Source: Dioscorea cayenensis subsp. rotundata
Lineage: Eukaryota; Streptophyta; Magnoliopsida; Dioscoreales; Dioscoreaceae
Direction: 5' to 3'
DNA length: 64,000 nt
Assembly: GCF_009730915.1 (NCBI RefSeq)
Contig: NC_052486.1
Location: 23,155,589-23,219,588 of the forward strand
The notes beneath the pieces are model-generated. The model worked only from the letters and a program-made list of their open reading frames with translations, searched no databases and was not told the DNA's origin. Positions 12,150 through 25,000 of this stretch are shown in pieces. The translations under genes were made by a program, and so were the position numbers. The first letter of the stretch is position 1; every line of letters begins with the position of its first letter.

Positions 12150-13140
12150 CCAGAGCTTTTATAACACGACCCAAATAAGCCTCACTCACAGGTATCTGGG
12201 GCCCATTAAAATTAACATATCAACCCAATAGGAGAGATTCCACGCAAACCCAATTAGACAGCTCGATGGAAGCTAAATAAGAGCTCTTGGGCCTGCTAAA
12301 GCAGTGCATAGGAACGATAGCGGCTTAATAACCCACAAGCGACAGCCAAACAATGGACCAATAAAATCTTAAAACAGGCAAACAGTAGCCCACTCAACGA
12401 TTCACCTCCCAAGAAGAGTTCAGTAATGGTTCAAGTTAACACCAACCAAAAGCCGAACGATACCCACTGCACGCCCTAATGTCCTGGCGGCCCATTTTAA
12501 AAAGCCCAATACCGGCCTAATAAATAGCCCGATAAAGACCCAATCAAACGTCCAACATCGGCCAAATACCAGCCCAATTACATGGCCAAGCCCAATAATT
12601 GAGCAACACTGGCCCAAATGGAAGCCCAACAACCACCCAAATGAAAACAAAATACCGCCCACATAAAAGGCCCAACAAAGGCCAATTGAAAGGCCGGCCA
12701 ACATGGCCCACAAAATGCCCATCAACGGCCCAAAAAAGCCAGTAAAATAGCCCAACCTTACTCATACAGCCCAAATTGGGTCCAACAACGGCCCAATACA
12801 AAAAAGGCCCAACTGAGGCCCAATTGGCAAACTATTACGGCCCAATAAAAGCCCAGTTGATAAACACTATTGTTTTATTACGGTCCAGTTAAGGCTCAAT
12901 TGACAAGCTATGACAGCCCATTGCGGCCCAATAGAGGCCCAAAAACAGCCCAATTGGAAAAATATCGCATCATTATGGCCAAATTAATAGTGTAGTGAGA
13001 CCCGTTGAAGGCCCAATCTAGGCCCAGCACCGGCCCAATGACGTCCACTAACTGCATTAGAATAATAATGATGGCGAACTATCAGCCAAATGACAAGCCA
13101 ACAATGGCACTAATATTTTAAATTAGGGTCAATTGAGGTT
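12150..13140 (+). repeat. Degenerate GGCCCAAT-rich array
   Basis: The hexamer GCCCAA, usually as GGCCCAAT or AGCCCAAT, occurs dozens of times with irregular spacing of about 10-40 bases, separated by A-rich linkers. Two overlapping minus-strand open frames (12420-12801) are by-products of the repeat, rich in G, F, W and L. TGGGCC/TGGGCT on the minus strand equals the plant site II element bound by TCP factors; any function here is inference. Confidence 0.75.
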
Positions 13141-13901
13141 CCATTTTAACAAATAAGGCAAGGCCTCTTACGTGTGTACAATTTTTTTTGTTCTTAACAA
13201 GAGTGTGCGGAGTGCGGATGCGCTCACCTTAGGAGTTAGACAAGGCCTTTTGTTTATATTTATGCCCTTTTACAATATTACAATATTTACAAATAACAGT
13301 TGAGATGTTTTTTTGAGATGTTTTTTTTAGTGGACAGCAGCTGATGCCTTTAAAGTTTAAAGTTTGCTTCCACTGCACCACCCCGTCCGTTGGGGAGAAT
13401 ATGCTGCTTTAATAATAAGATCTCTTTGGGAAGACTTGCCTTAACCAAAAGCCTAGAAGAAAAACAAAGAAAAAGTAATTTCTTGATAGAGAACCATGTT
13501 TAAGAGGAGAGTGTTAATATTATTCATACTTTCTCCTCTCTACAACATGCACATGCAGTTAATTACTTTTTACCATGCATGGATAATCAATTGTCATCCG
13601 TTGTCATCTTTGTTCACAAAGATTTGTATTGTTCTCTCAGGCTTGATGCATGAAGATGGGAGAAGTTGCAATAGTGCAACACGCCATGTGAAGATACGCA
13701 AATGAAGAACAATGAATCACTCATATTGAGTCAAATAATTCTTAAAATGCAAACCTGCTTCGGAGAAGCTTCCTTTATCCCATTTAGATTTCAGTTTGTT
13801 GTTTCTGAAAATGACAATTTAAACAGAAGAATGCATACATTATTAATTATCAATTTCCATCTGCATCATATTGTCAAGCAATAAACAAAAGAGTGCACTA
13901 C

Positions 13902-13939
<38 letters not shown>

Positions 13940-14268
13940 CAAAATCATCAATACGAACTGATTTGCATATTAGGCATGTCGGAAAGCTTCATAATCACTC
14001 AAAAAACACGATTTGTGAAAGCATGCAAAGAGTATTGTAAAATCAGTCAAAGAACTATGGTAACTTCCTTTTCCCCGATACAAAACAAAAGTGCCTGATC
14101 ATAACTATGGTTCCCATGACTGATTCCTCTTGGTCTAGTTTATTTTAATAAAGATTTATTGTCGTACAAACATCAACAATTTATTCTTAAAAGTTAAAAG
14201 CATGACCGTGTTATTATAGGTTGAGAAAGTGTAAGGTATCACAAACGCAAAACAAAGAAAAAAGACGG
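13141..14268. other. Intergenic, no recognised gene
   Basis: Mixed AT-rich sequence with (TA)n at 13906-13936. Several short open frames have no recognisable motif or splice context. Confidence 0.5.
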
Positions 14269-14276
14269 ATTGTAGG

Positions 14277-15433
14277 CAAGGTTTACAAAGGCGAAAGGCG
14301 TATTTGAGGCGTTTTGCTCTTATGAGGCGAGGCGTAAGCCTCGAGGCGATCCGAGGCGTAAGCCTCAACAAAAAATTTTATATATATTTTTATTTTATAC
14401 AATTATTTAAAAATTTTAAACAAATAATTTTGTTGGCTACTAGAACTAGAAGTTCTATAATTTTTTATTAGTGATTGATGATCATCTTTTATTAATTTTA
14501 AAAATATTAAAAAAATTATTTTATTTATGTGCAAGAGAGTTTGTTTTGATTTCCTATCTTTGATTTTACTTTTAAATAACTTGTAGATAATGAATAAAGA
14601 ATAATGGTTAATGTATATTAATTATTAGTGTTAAATTAATATTTAAATTATAAACATATTAAATATTTTTATAATTTTTATTATCATCTTTGATATATTA
14701 TTAATATGTATTATATAATTAATTTTTTTAGAATAATCTAATTAATGGATAATGATTTGATGATTATAATTTATAAGTTTGTAAAAACCCTAGCCTCCAT
14801 CGTCCATTGATAGTGATAATGATTGATATTATTTAAATTATAAATATTTTTTAATAATTTTTTTATTAACATTTTGATATATTATTATATAATTAATTTT
14901 TTTATTTTTCAAATAATCTCAACCGTTGAATCGTTGATAATGGTTTGATTTGTAAACCCTAGCCCACGTCGCCACCATCATCATCCTCTCAAAGACGTGC
15001 CCGCTCAAAGACGCCCCGGTCGCCACCATCATCACCCAAACCGACACCCGCTCAAAGACGCGCCCACTCAAAGACGCCCCCGTCGCCACCATCATCACCC
15101 GCTCAAAGACGCCCCCGTCGCCACCATCATCACCCGCTCAAAGACGCGCCCGCTCAAAGACGCCAGGCTCGCAACCTCAGTGCCCACATCCTCTCCGACC
15201 TCCGCAACAACCGTCCCCTTCGGCCCTTAGTTCTTAGCCATTTTTTTGTTGCTTCTTGAGGGGCATATGCCTCTTGAGCCTCGAGGCGACGAGCCTCGAG
15301 GCGGAGCGCCTCACCCGGTTGAAGCGCAAGCTTCGCCACCGGCCATGGAGGTGTATGCCTCGAGGCAGGCCGTCACCGCCTCGCCTTGAGGCGCGCCTCG
15401 AGGCGTACGCCTCAATCGCCTTTTTAAACCATG
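14277..15433. mobile_element. Non-autonomous hAT-type transposon (GAGGCG-rich family), 1157 bp
   Basis: Perfect 8-bp target duplications ATTGTAGG lie at 14269-14276 and 15434-15441. Inverted ends are CAAGGTTTACAAAGGCG and, as reverse complement on the right, CATGGTTTAAAAAGGCG (15 of 17). Both subterminal regions (14290-14370 and 15255-15420) are packed with GAGGCG and the palindrome GCCTCGAGGCG. The interior is AT-rich on the left, with a local duplication, and carries the GC-rich minisatellite at 14990-15180 on the right. No transposase ORF. CA(A/T)GG ends with an 8-bp duplication fit hAT. Confidence 0.87.
14990..15180 (+). repeat. GC-rich minisatellite inside the hAT element
   Basis: The words CGCTCAAAGACGC and CGTCGCCACCATCATCACCC alternate several times. 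The composition is unlike the AT-rich surroundings and may derive from captured host sequence. The open frames over it are repeat artefacts. Confidence 0.8.
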
Positions 15434-15441
15434 ATTGTAGG

Positions 15442-15967
15442 TTGAATTGAAAACTCAGACGTGGTAAATATAATTTGTCCGGTAAATCTATGTGCATGCT
15501 TTGCATTTTATGTACATCAACCTAGGATAATACCTTATCAAGCAGCGTTTCTGATGTTGAACTGCTTATTCTTTTTGCCATGTGAAGAAACAAATGAGTT
15601 ACAACAGTTTGCTCCTCCAATTTGAACCTATCAAATCAACAAAAGCAAACATGTCAAAAGTAGCAATAAAAACCCTCTCGAAGCTACAGAGAAGCCCAAG
15701 CAGTACACAAGATGCTGTTCAAATCAACAAAAGTAGCTTTTCAAGAAATTGTTCCCATGGTATATCCCAGCCCGTTCATCCAAATAAGATAAAATGCTTT
15801 TGACTTCTCTAATATTTAGGATTTTCTCTTGACCAACTTCAAGGGGTAATTCACATTGCTGTGAACAACAATTAGCTACAGCTAGAGATTTTCCCATTTC
15901 TTCTACACCGTCCTTGACCTAGACACATACAGCTCAACGAAAGATAGCAAATTCAGCATGGAGATGC

Positions 15968-16034
<67 letters not shown>

Positions 16035-17390
16035 TGGTTAAACAAGAACTCCTAAAGGCAATGGTTTTGCAATGGTAAAGACAATCAAGAACATGGCATT
16101 TTGAAGTTCCAATTCATAAATGTTATGTTATGATATCTTTGGTGTAATCATATTATTTCTCAAAAAATTGTAGCTAATACTAAATACTTAAATCTCTAGG
16201 AGTTATTCAGGACTTCCATTCAGAAAACAAGAAGGCTGTAACAACTTAAGAATGTCACTTAAGAATCTTAGATTACCCCAATATATCTCATCTATGGGCC
16301 AAGTTACACCATGGAAATGTCAAATATGTGAATCTTTCCCTGCCAAACCATGATAATTTATAAGACGTATAAATTCTTACAAGCTCGTGTCATTGCAACA
16401 TAAAACAGCCTACTCTCTTCTATATAATTGAATTATGCATACATTAGAGCCACTTCGAACTACAAATTAAACATCACTATAAAAAGAACAAAATAGCAAG
16501 TTTACCTTCAGAGTTAAGCGTTAACCCACCTTCCATCCCGTTTACCTCATGCAATAAAGGAATGTCAAAAACAATTTACCTGCAAGTAGTGGTATTAATA
16601 TAAAAAGTTTATGAAAACTAATACAGACATCATGAATAAAAAATTTGATAAGGACCAAGGAACCCAAATGTTATAAATAAATCAAATATTTAATTTGCTT
16701 AGTTGTATAGGATAGAAGCCAGGTTATTTTTTAAATTTTTATTTTCTTAATCATTTATCTTTTAAACTTTTCAATATCTTTCAAGGCATAAATCATCTTG
16801 TATTAGTTAAATTCCACTCTGTAATTTTGCACAACCACATCTCAATTCTCAAACACATATGGACAACAGATACAAGCACGGCATCATTCAAAGGCCTCTA
16901 ATCAGGAGTAAATGCAGGAGTGACCAAAAGGCCTATATACTCCTTACACGTAGTTCTTGTTGTGTACAAACAATTGTGGTGCACATTGTGTTGACAACAA
17001 ACATGCATCGCCTCAGATTAAGCAACAGTATGAGCATGCTAATAGAGCAAAACTGAGAAGGTCAAAACACATGATGAAGAAATTTTTACTAAATAATCTA
17101 GCGCAGATGAGACTAATCAGGGCAAGAACAAAGTTTCACAATAAATACTTGTTCCATTCTTAGCTTTTTAACTGCAAAAACATATTCAGTCAATGCAACA
17201 GGAATCCTTGAGTAATCATTTAAATGAAATTCTAGTAAGCCCGATTCTTAATAAGTAACCTGGTGAATCGTAGTCAACGTAACAGAATTTTTTATTTTCT
17301 CATCATCAAGAGCGAAAATTTTCAGTTTTTCTATCATATATGTAGTCTACGAATGCCTTAAGAATATTAAGGCAGCCTTTTTCTTCTACT
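15442..17390. other. AT-rich sequence, probably decayed downstream part of the helicase pseudogene
   Basis: No exon could be recognised with confidence, although the region lies where the 3' exons of the minus-strand helicase at 17.4-20 kb would be. It includes a pure (AAT)n microsatellite at about 15969-16033. Confidence 0.4.
15969..16033 (+). repeat. (AAT)n microsatellite
   Basis: About 21 uninterrupted ATA/AAT triplets. Confidence 0.95.
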
Positions 17391-17394
17391 TTAG

Positions 17395-19960
17395 CGTCCA
17401 TCTACCTCTGTAAACTGTGCAGATAAGAAATCAGAAACATCATCTGATCATCCAGCGGAAATTGAAGAGCATCAAACCATTTATTTGGCTAGTCTTGAGA
17501 CCTTATCAGTGATTAGATAGTTAAATGGCAAAATACAAAAAGAAAAGATTCCAATAACACAAAACCTTATGCTTAGTAAGAAATACAAATGGTTGAAGAA
17601 TTTCATAATGAGACCGCAAATAGCATAAATATATAACTAGGAGGGAGAATAAAAGAGTATGAATAAATAAAGGCTTGGCATATTGAATCGCTAAAAGTTA
17701 TGGTATGGATTACTAACAACACCAGAGACTAACTGGACTTGCTCATTCATAAAGGAAAAATACTCTCCAAAATAATTGCAGAATAGTAGAATATCCACAA
17801 AAAACAAGTGCAAAACAAAATGTGGAGTTCTCAATTATATAAAATAAATAGAGAACTGAAGTATAAAAATTGATTTATGGATGAATATTTTCCAATGAGT
17901 TTAAAAAATAAATATAACCTTACAAGGAAAGATAGAAAATATGATTATTAAACGTTTTGAAGTGATAATAACACTAGAAGGTAGCAATAAGTTACAGACC
18001 TTAGATCATTGTCTTTATTTAGTAGCTTCTCCGCTTCCACATCAACTACAACATGTTGTTCAAGAAGATATTTATGCAAATGATAAGCAGCTCTTCTATC
18101 AGACACAAGAAAAGAAAATGAATGGATGTCATTTCTAAAAACACTAATATGGGCAGATTCACCATTCATAAGCATCACCATTTGATTAGAGTAGTAAGTC
18201 ACCATTATCCTTGTAGGGAAAAAATGGCAAACATGAAAGGATACTTAAACTACCATGCTTAGGATGCAGGTATAAGCACATCGGGGTTCACTTAAAGCAT
18301 ATGTGCGTTTAAGGTTAAAAATGCTGAATGCAAACAATTTGAGCAAAGCTGGGGACCTCTCCACCTCTATAATAATGCCACAATACTGAGAATTATTGCT
18401 GAATAGCCATTTCACAAGGCTGGAACTCTGTCCATTTCAGATACAAGTATTTAAACTATTGAAATATTTAAGTAGCAAATAACAAATAAATACCTTTATT
18501 CATACAATATAGATTGATTGCATATGTGATATGAGCAACATATTTGCTGTAGAAGAGAAGACCACTGAGCTAGACCTTTCCTGTTAACACCAACACATGA
18601 TCAGTATCCAAAATATAAAATGAATTTCATTTAAGAAAGAACTATGCATCAAAAATAATACATGAATCTTATATCTGATTAATTGTTCATAATATGTCAC
18701 AACTAAAGTTAGGAACAAGCATTTTCCAATATCATTGGGAAAAAATGTGCTTTAGCTGTTTTGATACGTTTCTTAATAAAGGAAGTCTTTTCATAGAGTG
18801 ATTTTATTAAATAAGTTGTTCAGATCCTAGCACTTACAAAACTCTACTATTTACAACATCGACTTACATGCACTAAATTCAAAATGGCTTCCCACTAGCT
18901 AAAATAGAGATACCATCTGAGTTGATCCTTTGTTTGCAATTCTAGTATGAAAAAAACACCTGAGTATCCCTGGTATAAGTTAATCAAGACAAAAAAAAAA
19001 GCCTCTAATAAGCTAAGGATACCAGGGCACTTACTCTTTTACAAGCTTGTAGGCATCCTTAATGTAGGCAATCCATGAGTGAGTCATGTATCAATTAAGG
19101 AGGAGAAAATAGTGTGGCATAAAATTAATCGTAAAGCATAAAGAATTAAAGAAAGTAAATGGCACATTGAAGATATTTTAAACCAAGTTGCTTGTGTCTA
19201 CAGAAACTTCAGATTTATGCATGATAAGAAAATGAACAGCCTAAATATATTGCAAAACCCAAAAGCAAGTTAATCTTCAAGCATGAATACATGTCCACGA
19301 AATTTTTCAAATGAGTTTTATGTATGAATTCAAGAAGTGCGCAATATGGTCTCATATATCATGAAAGCAACCCAATCAAGAAAAAGTAAGTACTAAAACT
19401 TAAAAGATGTCATACTTTCTTGTGTGTCAACGACAAAGATGCAAACAGAACGAGTGGAAGGTGCTGATGGACAGCTTCTTTGCCATCACTTTCACTCTCA
19501 CCAACCCAATCCTATCCGCTGCAGCAATTGTAAAATTCAGGGCCAGGATGTTGGCAGGGATGATACCCTAATTAAAGAAATGAGGGCTTGGACATAGCCA
19601 ATGAAATCTGAAAATTAATCCAAGAATACAGTCAATATGGCGCAATAGCTCTTGAAGCAGCGTCAGAACACACCCAACAATCGTCCATGTCTATGAACAA
19701 AGAAATCACGAAAATGAGAAAACAAAACCCTAAACAATCAACGATTTCGAGAAGCGATTAAACCTTTTTAGCTTCCAGTGCCGGCCATGATCATCAGGAG
19801 AACAGAAATATCAGCGCAAGTTGCCTCCTCCCTTGGCTCATCATTCAGCTTCTGCAAGCACTCGTAGTACTTATCCACAGCGAAACCCCAAGCTTTTCTG
19901 GCCCCTTTCCTTCGCTGCGGATTTCTGCTCGCATATGGCATCGATTCCTAGAAAAGGAAT
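17395..19960 (-). pseudogene. SRS2/UvrD-like ATP-dependent DNA helicase pseudogene
   Basis: Minus-strand pieces follow the order of the plant SRS2-like helicase (superfamily 1, 3'-5' DNA helicase of recombination and repair). 19762-19955 reads MPYASRNPQRRKGARKAW, ECLQKLND and then MIMAGTGS followed by a stop and K: this is the Walker A region (family IVAGPGSGKT) with a stop in place of a glycine. 19645-19690 gives VGCVLTLLQE. 19422-19567 gives GIIPANILALNFTIAAA, then STFHSFCLHLCR and a second stop (TGA, 19437-19439) where the family has CRSH; the SEMR of the family's AAASEMRDRIG is deleted. Further on, 18000-18073 reads KYLLEQHVVVDVEAEKLLNK and 17395-17450 reads DDVSDFL, both matching the family as I recall it. 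Splice sites persist, so it is a decayed gene copy, not a retrocopy. Confidence 0.72.
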
Positions 19961-20219
19961 CATCCAAGCTCCACATCGCTGGGAGGTCGCCGATCTATGA
20001 TCGGCTCATCGGAAGTCCGAATCTCAGAGAACGTCACCGTTGCTACGTCTGAAACCAATGAGAAGAAGATCAACAAAGAGAGAAAAGGAGAAAGGGTTTG
20101 CAGAGAGGGAAGCAGAGGAGATGAGAGGAGACCTCGAGAAGGGGATCGTGCCGGCACCGGCGAGGAGGATGCTAGAGGCGATGCTTGGATTTCCGGCGAT
20201 GAGGTTTTCTCCCGCCAAT

Positions 20220-20310
20220 GATTCTAAATTCGAAATTAAAAAGACGATGACCTAAAAGGGTGGTATATATATGGGCATATGGCTAATGAGCCTGCGACAC
20301 GTGGCAGGGA
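20220..20310 (-). promoter_or_regulatory. Possible relic promoter of the helicase pseudogene
   Basis: On the minus strand a TATA-like run (20262-20272) lies behind a GCCACGTGTC box (about 20296-20306), a G-box/ABRE core. Downstream is GC-richer sequence (19960-20215) that could be the old first exon. Whether it belongs to the helicase is inference from position. Confidence 0.3.
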
Positions 20311-21177
20311 TGATTCTAGAATGATAGTGTTTGAACATTCTATTGTTTCCAGATTTATATATAAAAAAAGAATTATTAAAAGAATCGCTGATGTAGTACT
20401 AAAACTGAGGATATTTTGACGTCATATATTTGTCACGTTTTATAAAAATAAGATTATTTTTGAAAACTTTTAAGTTTTTATTAAAAAAAATAAATTAAAC
20501 TTGAGTAAACTCTGTGATATAAATTTTTTTTAATAATGATTTTTGAAAAAACATATTATGAATTTTTATTGATAATTTCTTCTAGTTTTATGGCATGAAG
20601 AAGTTTTTATAATGAAAAGATTGATAGAATATTTTTAGAGTTATAAAAAATTGTAGTGAATGGGAATGTAAAAATCTTTATAATTAGCCCACTATATTTA
20701 AATATTTAAGTGTTTCTTCCATAGTTGTGGAGGTTAATTTAAATTTTAGTTTAAACTGATTAGAGAAATGAAAGAAAAACTTATGCTAACTTCTACTGAT
20801 AAGCTAAGCATTTACTAAGCATGGACGTTTGTTAGTAGTACTATATTATATATATATAGTAATATATTTACATATAGTGTATACATATACAACCACGTTC
20901 TCATAGCTACATCATCTCTTAGAATGTGGCAATAAAGATTTTTTTTAATTTATAAAACTATTACATAATTGTTATATTATATAGATATTTTGTAAACTAA
21001 ATTTTAAAAACTTTTATATAATTTTAAAAACTATCATAGTATTAGCGTTGTCAACAGAGTAGTCTGTCTGTCTATAAATTAATAGACTGCATAATTCATA
21101 AGACTGTTGGAGAGAAACATCTTTCTTGAGTCAGAAATACAACAAATCGAAATTAATATATATATATATATATATAT
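20311..21177. other. Intergenic, no recognised gene
   Basis: AT-rich sequence with short (TA)n runs at about 20849 and 21158-21177. The latter abuts the start of ALMT homology. Confidence 0.5.
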
Positions 21178-22096
21178 TGTCAACTTACAAGGGACTCTTC
21201 GACAGATTTAGAGTCTAAGACAGTTCTATAACGCTTTTTGACTGTATCTCTGGATGATTTTCAGTCCTCTGTTTTTTTAGTCATGCCATTGTTAAAATAC
21301 TCAATAACACAAGCTGAAATGCTTGAAATGTTTATTTTGATTGAACTGAATTGTTTTCAATGATTCTTCCAAATGTAATGAAGAAAAATATAATGTCATA
21401 TACCTTCAATTGAACTTGCTAAAGCTTCGATTTTATCTGCCTTTGAATTATGTAGCTCTTCACAAAACCAGTTTGAAAATATGAAAAAGCTCATGAAGAC
21501 GCAAACAAATACACCCAATTCCAATGGTGCATAGCATTTCACGAGCAATCCTCAGCACATTCGGCTTTTTGAAGGCCAATACAGTGATCAAATTAAAGAC
21601 AAGAATGAAGATCGTTACACCATAATCATAGTTCTTTTTAATACTTGGTATAAACCTCATATATGTTGCAGACAGAAACCTATCAAATTATAAATACGAT
21701 GAAAATTTTTTTAGCATGTAAAAATAACTTAAATAAAAAGGTACACAATCCAAAAACTAAATGAATAACTATTAATTACCTATCAGAAAACCGGACCTCC
21801 TACAAATATCGCATGTGAAATAGTGCCTAATTCAGCCCCAATACAATGAAAAATGCCAATGAACTAGCAAATATAGTCCTGAGTGCTCTATTAAATTCTT
21901 TATACAATGTGGCACATAGAATTCAAATCAAACATCAAATAACCATCATAAGCACAGAAAATACCATACTGATACTATAACTAAAACAAAAGTATGCATT
22001 CTGATATTTAAACTAACTTGTGGTGAACTCAAACACAACATTAGTCATGACAGCCCATATAGCATCTTTTCCAATGCCTTGAAACAAAGGTTCTAA

Positions 22097-25000
22097 AAAA
22101 AACTATTAGGTCCAAAGGGGTATTAGTGTGGTAATTTTACTTTCAATCTCTCATGTAATACAATCACACACACTCAATGTAAAATCAAACATGAAGAAAA
22201 AAATGAGACACACAAATTGGTTACCTAGTTCAAAACAACTTGCCTACGTCTGGGGAGCTGAGCCTGAAGATCAACAATTCACTAAAATATGTGAAAAATA
22301 ATGAGTACAACTCTCACACTCATCATTACAAAGATAAAAAATAACCCTCTTTAGATTGCCCGATACCCACTTTCACTCAACCTTACCTATGGGACTTTCT
22401 CCGGTGGCACACCATAAATCTCAAAGCATGGTATCTTATATACGCATCTCTATGTCCTCAATAGCTTCTTCTTTTAGAATCTTCGCGTCTGCCTAACTTG
22501 GACTCCTTCCAAAGTTAGAGATTACAACCGAGCTTACAACGCGGCCCACCTATTGATTCTAACTGAGTTCCAACTCCTATTGCAACATAACCTGCGATAC
22601 TTCTAACCTTTATGGTTGCTCCAGTTCACATCAATGCAGTCCACTCCTCCCGAGCTCTTCCTGCCAACAACTAGTCTCCTTCCTCACGTCATATTAGCAG
22701 GTCCCTCTCCCGAGGGTCGCACCCACCAAGGCGCGAATCCGTCTCACCATGAATCCGTCTCACCAAAGATGGTCTTCAAAGATCTCCACAATCTTCTTTT
22801 CAAACTTAATCTCCATTCATCCAAGTTTGGTATTCAATATATTATTACTAAACTTGATCTCCTCTCATCCAAGATTAACTCTTCAATATCTTCCAAGCAT
22901 GATCTTCATTCATCCAAACTTAGGTCATCAATCTTCTTCCAAACCCATACACATGCTAAAGATATCTTGTGCCCTTAAATAGCTTGTGTTTTCGAGTAAC
23001 TCTGTCTATAATTAACTTTGAATCTTCTTCTTTAATTTTCATTTCTAATGATGATCTTGAGTATCATGTTGGCTTGTCCTTACCTATCTTAGTTTGTGCC
23101 TTCAAATAACTTCACACCAAACTAAGTTCCATACAATATTGGTTTCTAAATGAAGGTCTTCATACTTGCCAAAAATAGATTATTCCTTTCTTTAGAATAT
23201 TCTCCACATGGCCTTTAAGAAATAAATCTCTAATAAGAAATAGAGTTACCAAAGATAGATTTTATCATCCTGAATCATATCAAAGATAGATTAAATCATA
23301 ACTTTAGATATACTCCTCATGGCTTGCTCTTCCAGAGAGATCCTTTCACCTTGATGTTTTTGCCAAAGATAACTTTAATAGATTTTCTCCACTTAGTTTA
23401 TTGAAAGAGATCTTCCAAATATAAGCTCCTACCAAAAATAACTCCATATGGTTTCGTGAGAGATTCTCCAAATATAGCACCAACCACGGTCTTCAAGTCT
23501 TCAAGCTACATCATCATCCTTTGTCAAGTCATCTTACTATGTCACTAGACTTGCCACATCCTTGTCATTGCCACATCATCTTGACTTGGTGTCAAATGAT
23601 ACCAACTATAGAGCCTATGTTATAACCAGGGTTTACTATAGATTGCTTTAGCACATTGCTATAGATTTTTCAGCCCATATCAGACATGCGATCGATCCCC
23701 GTAGCAAACCCGGTTCAGATGTGACTCGGGTTACAGTAGCGACTGTTCCTGTAGAAGCCTGGTATGATAACAGCCCGTTACTGTAGCAGCACGATTTTCT
23801 CTAAAACCTATCTTCTTCTTTTCTTCTCCTTCTTCTTCCCTACTTGGCGAACCCTTCCCTCTTCCTAAATTATTTTTCCGCGAGATTCTTGTCCTCTTCC
23901 TTCCTTCCTCACTCTTGAACTTGGTAAGCTTGGATTTATAGTTTCATACCGTATTTATTCTTGTATTTTTCCTTGTTTTTAGTTTTTAAAACCTAGAATT
24001 TCTCCACGGATTTGCATGTTTGTAGGCTTAAATTGAAGCTATTGATTTGTTGTTCATGTTTGAGGATGCTTGTGGTGAAATTTCTTGAATTGGTGTTGTA
24101 AATTTGGAGAAAATCTTAGTTTTAAGATCGGTTTTACTGTAGCAATTCCGAGGTTACTGTAGCACCGGCAATCTTTAGTTGTTTCTTTGATTTCTTTGGA
24201 TTAGATTGAAGCTAAAACCCCTAGAAACTTTGGGAACCTTTAATCCTAGTTTTGAGCCAACCCTAGGATCGAATTAGGGTTGTTTGTTAGAAAACTTAGG
24301 GTTTTTCTTGTTTGTTTCGTTTTTGCTAATTTTTGTTGTGATTTGTCATGCTTTGGCAAGGAGAAGAAGTCTTGGATCGAGGCAAAGGCTTAGCCGAGGA
24401 GTAGCTTGCGAGAAAGACAAATTGCCTTTTCTGTGAGTGGAATTATTTAGCATAGCTTTATTAGAAGAATGCCAATAGCTATATATATATATGCACATCA
24501 TGTTTTAAGTAAGTTTTATTGATTTATACTTGTTTGGTATTTTGGTGAATGATAGTTATTATTGAGAAAATCTTGGATGTCTCGTTTGGCATTTGAATTG
24601 TTATCGTGGGAATTGTGATTAATATACATATTCATGAGTTCGTGAAATCTTTATTTAGTATAAAACTTGAGAATTGTTGTGGAAACCTTTGTTTTTGTGA
24701 AATGTTAGGCTTGGAACAAATTTTGGATTGTTGAAAGGAAAAGGATTTCCATGTTGTTGCTTGTGTTGGGACTTGCAAATTATTTTGTGTTAAAAGTTTG
24801 GGCTTTGCTTATGTGTTTATCTTGTCCTCGTGCAAATGGCCGAGGTATTCTTGATTTATGATTATGGATGGATATTGTACTCCGAGTGGAGTTGTATTTT
24901 TTTGTGGTGATTGTTTTGGTGATATCCTACTGCAGTAGGGCGATCTTCACGGCCGACCTTTTGAGGTGGCGTGTTGACCGGGCTGATTACTACGAGGGCC

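Noticed and set aside
12420..12801. Two overlapping minus-strand frames of 111 and 85 codons
   Set aside because: Both are by-products of the GGCCCAAT array.
14997..15506. Several overlapping open frames on both strands
   Set aside because: They lie in the minisatellite and palindromic GAGGCG arms of a hAT element; Arg/His-rich repeats, not proteins.
19960..20255. Four overlapping 64-74-codon frames on both strands
   Set aside because: GC-richer sequence, perhaps an old first exon of the helicase copy, but no frame has recognisable protein features.
22616..22982. 120-codon plus-strand frame
   Set aside because: Made of repeated TCCATTCATCC-like words inside a transposable insertion; no domain.
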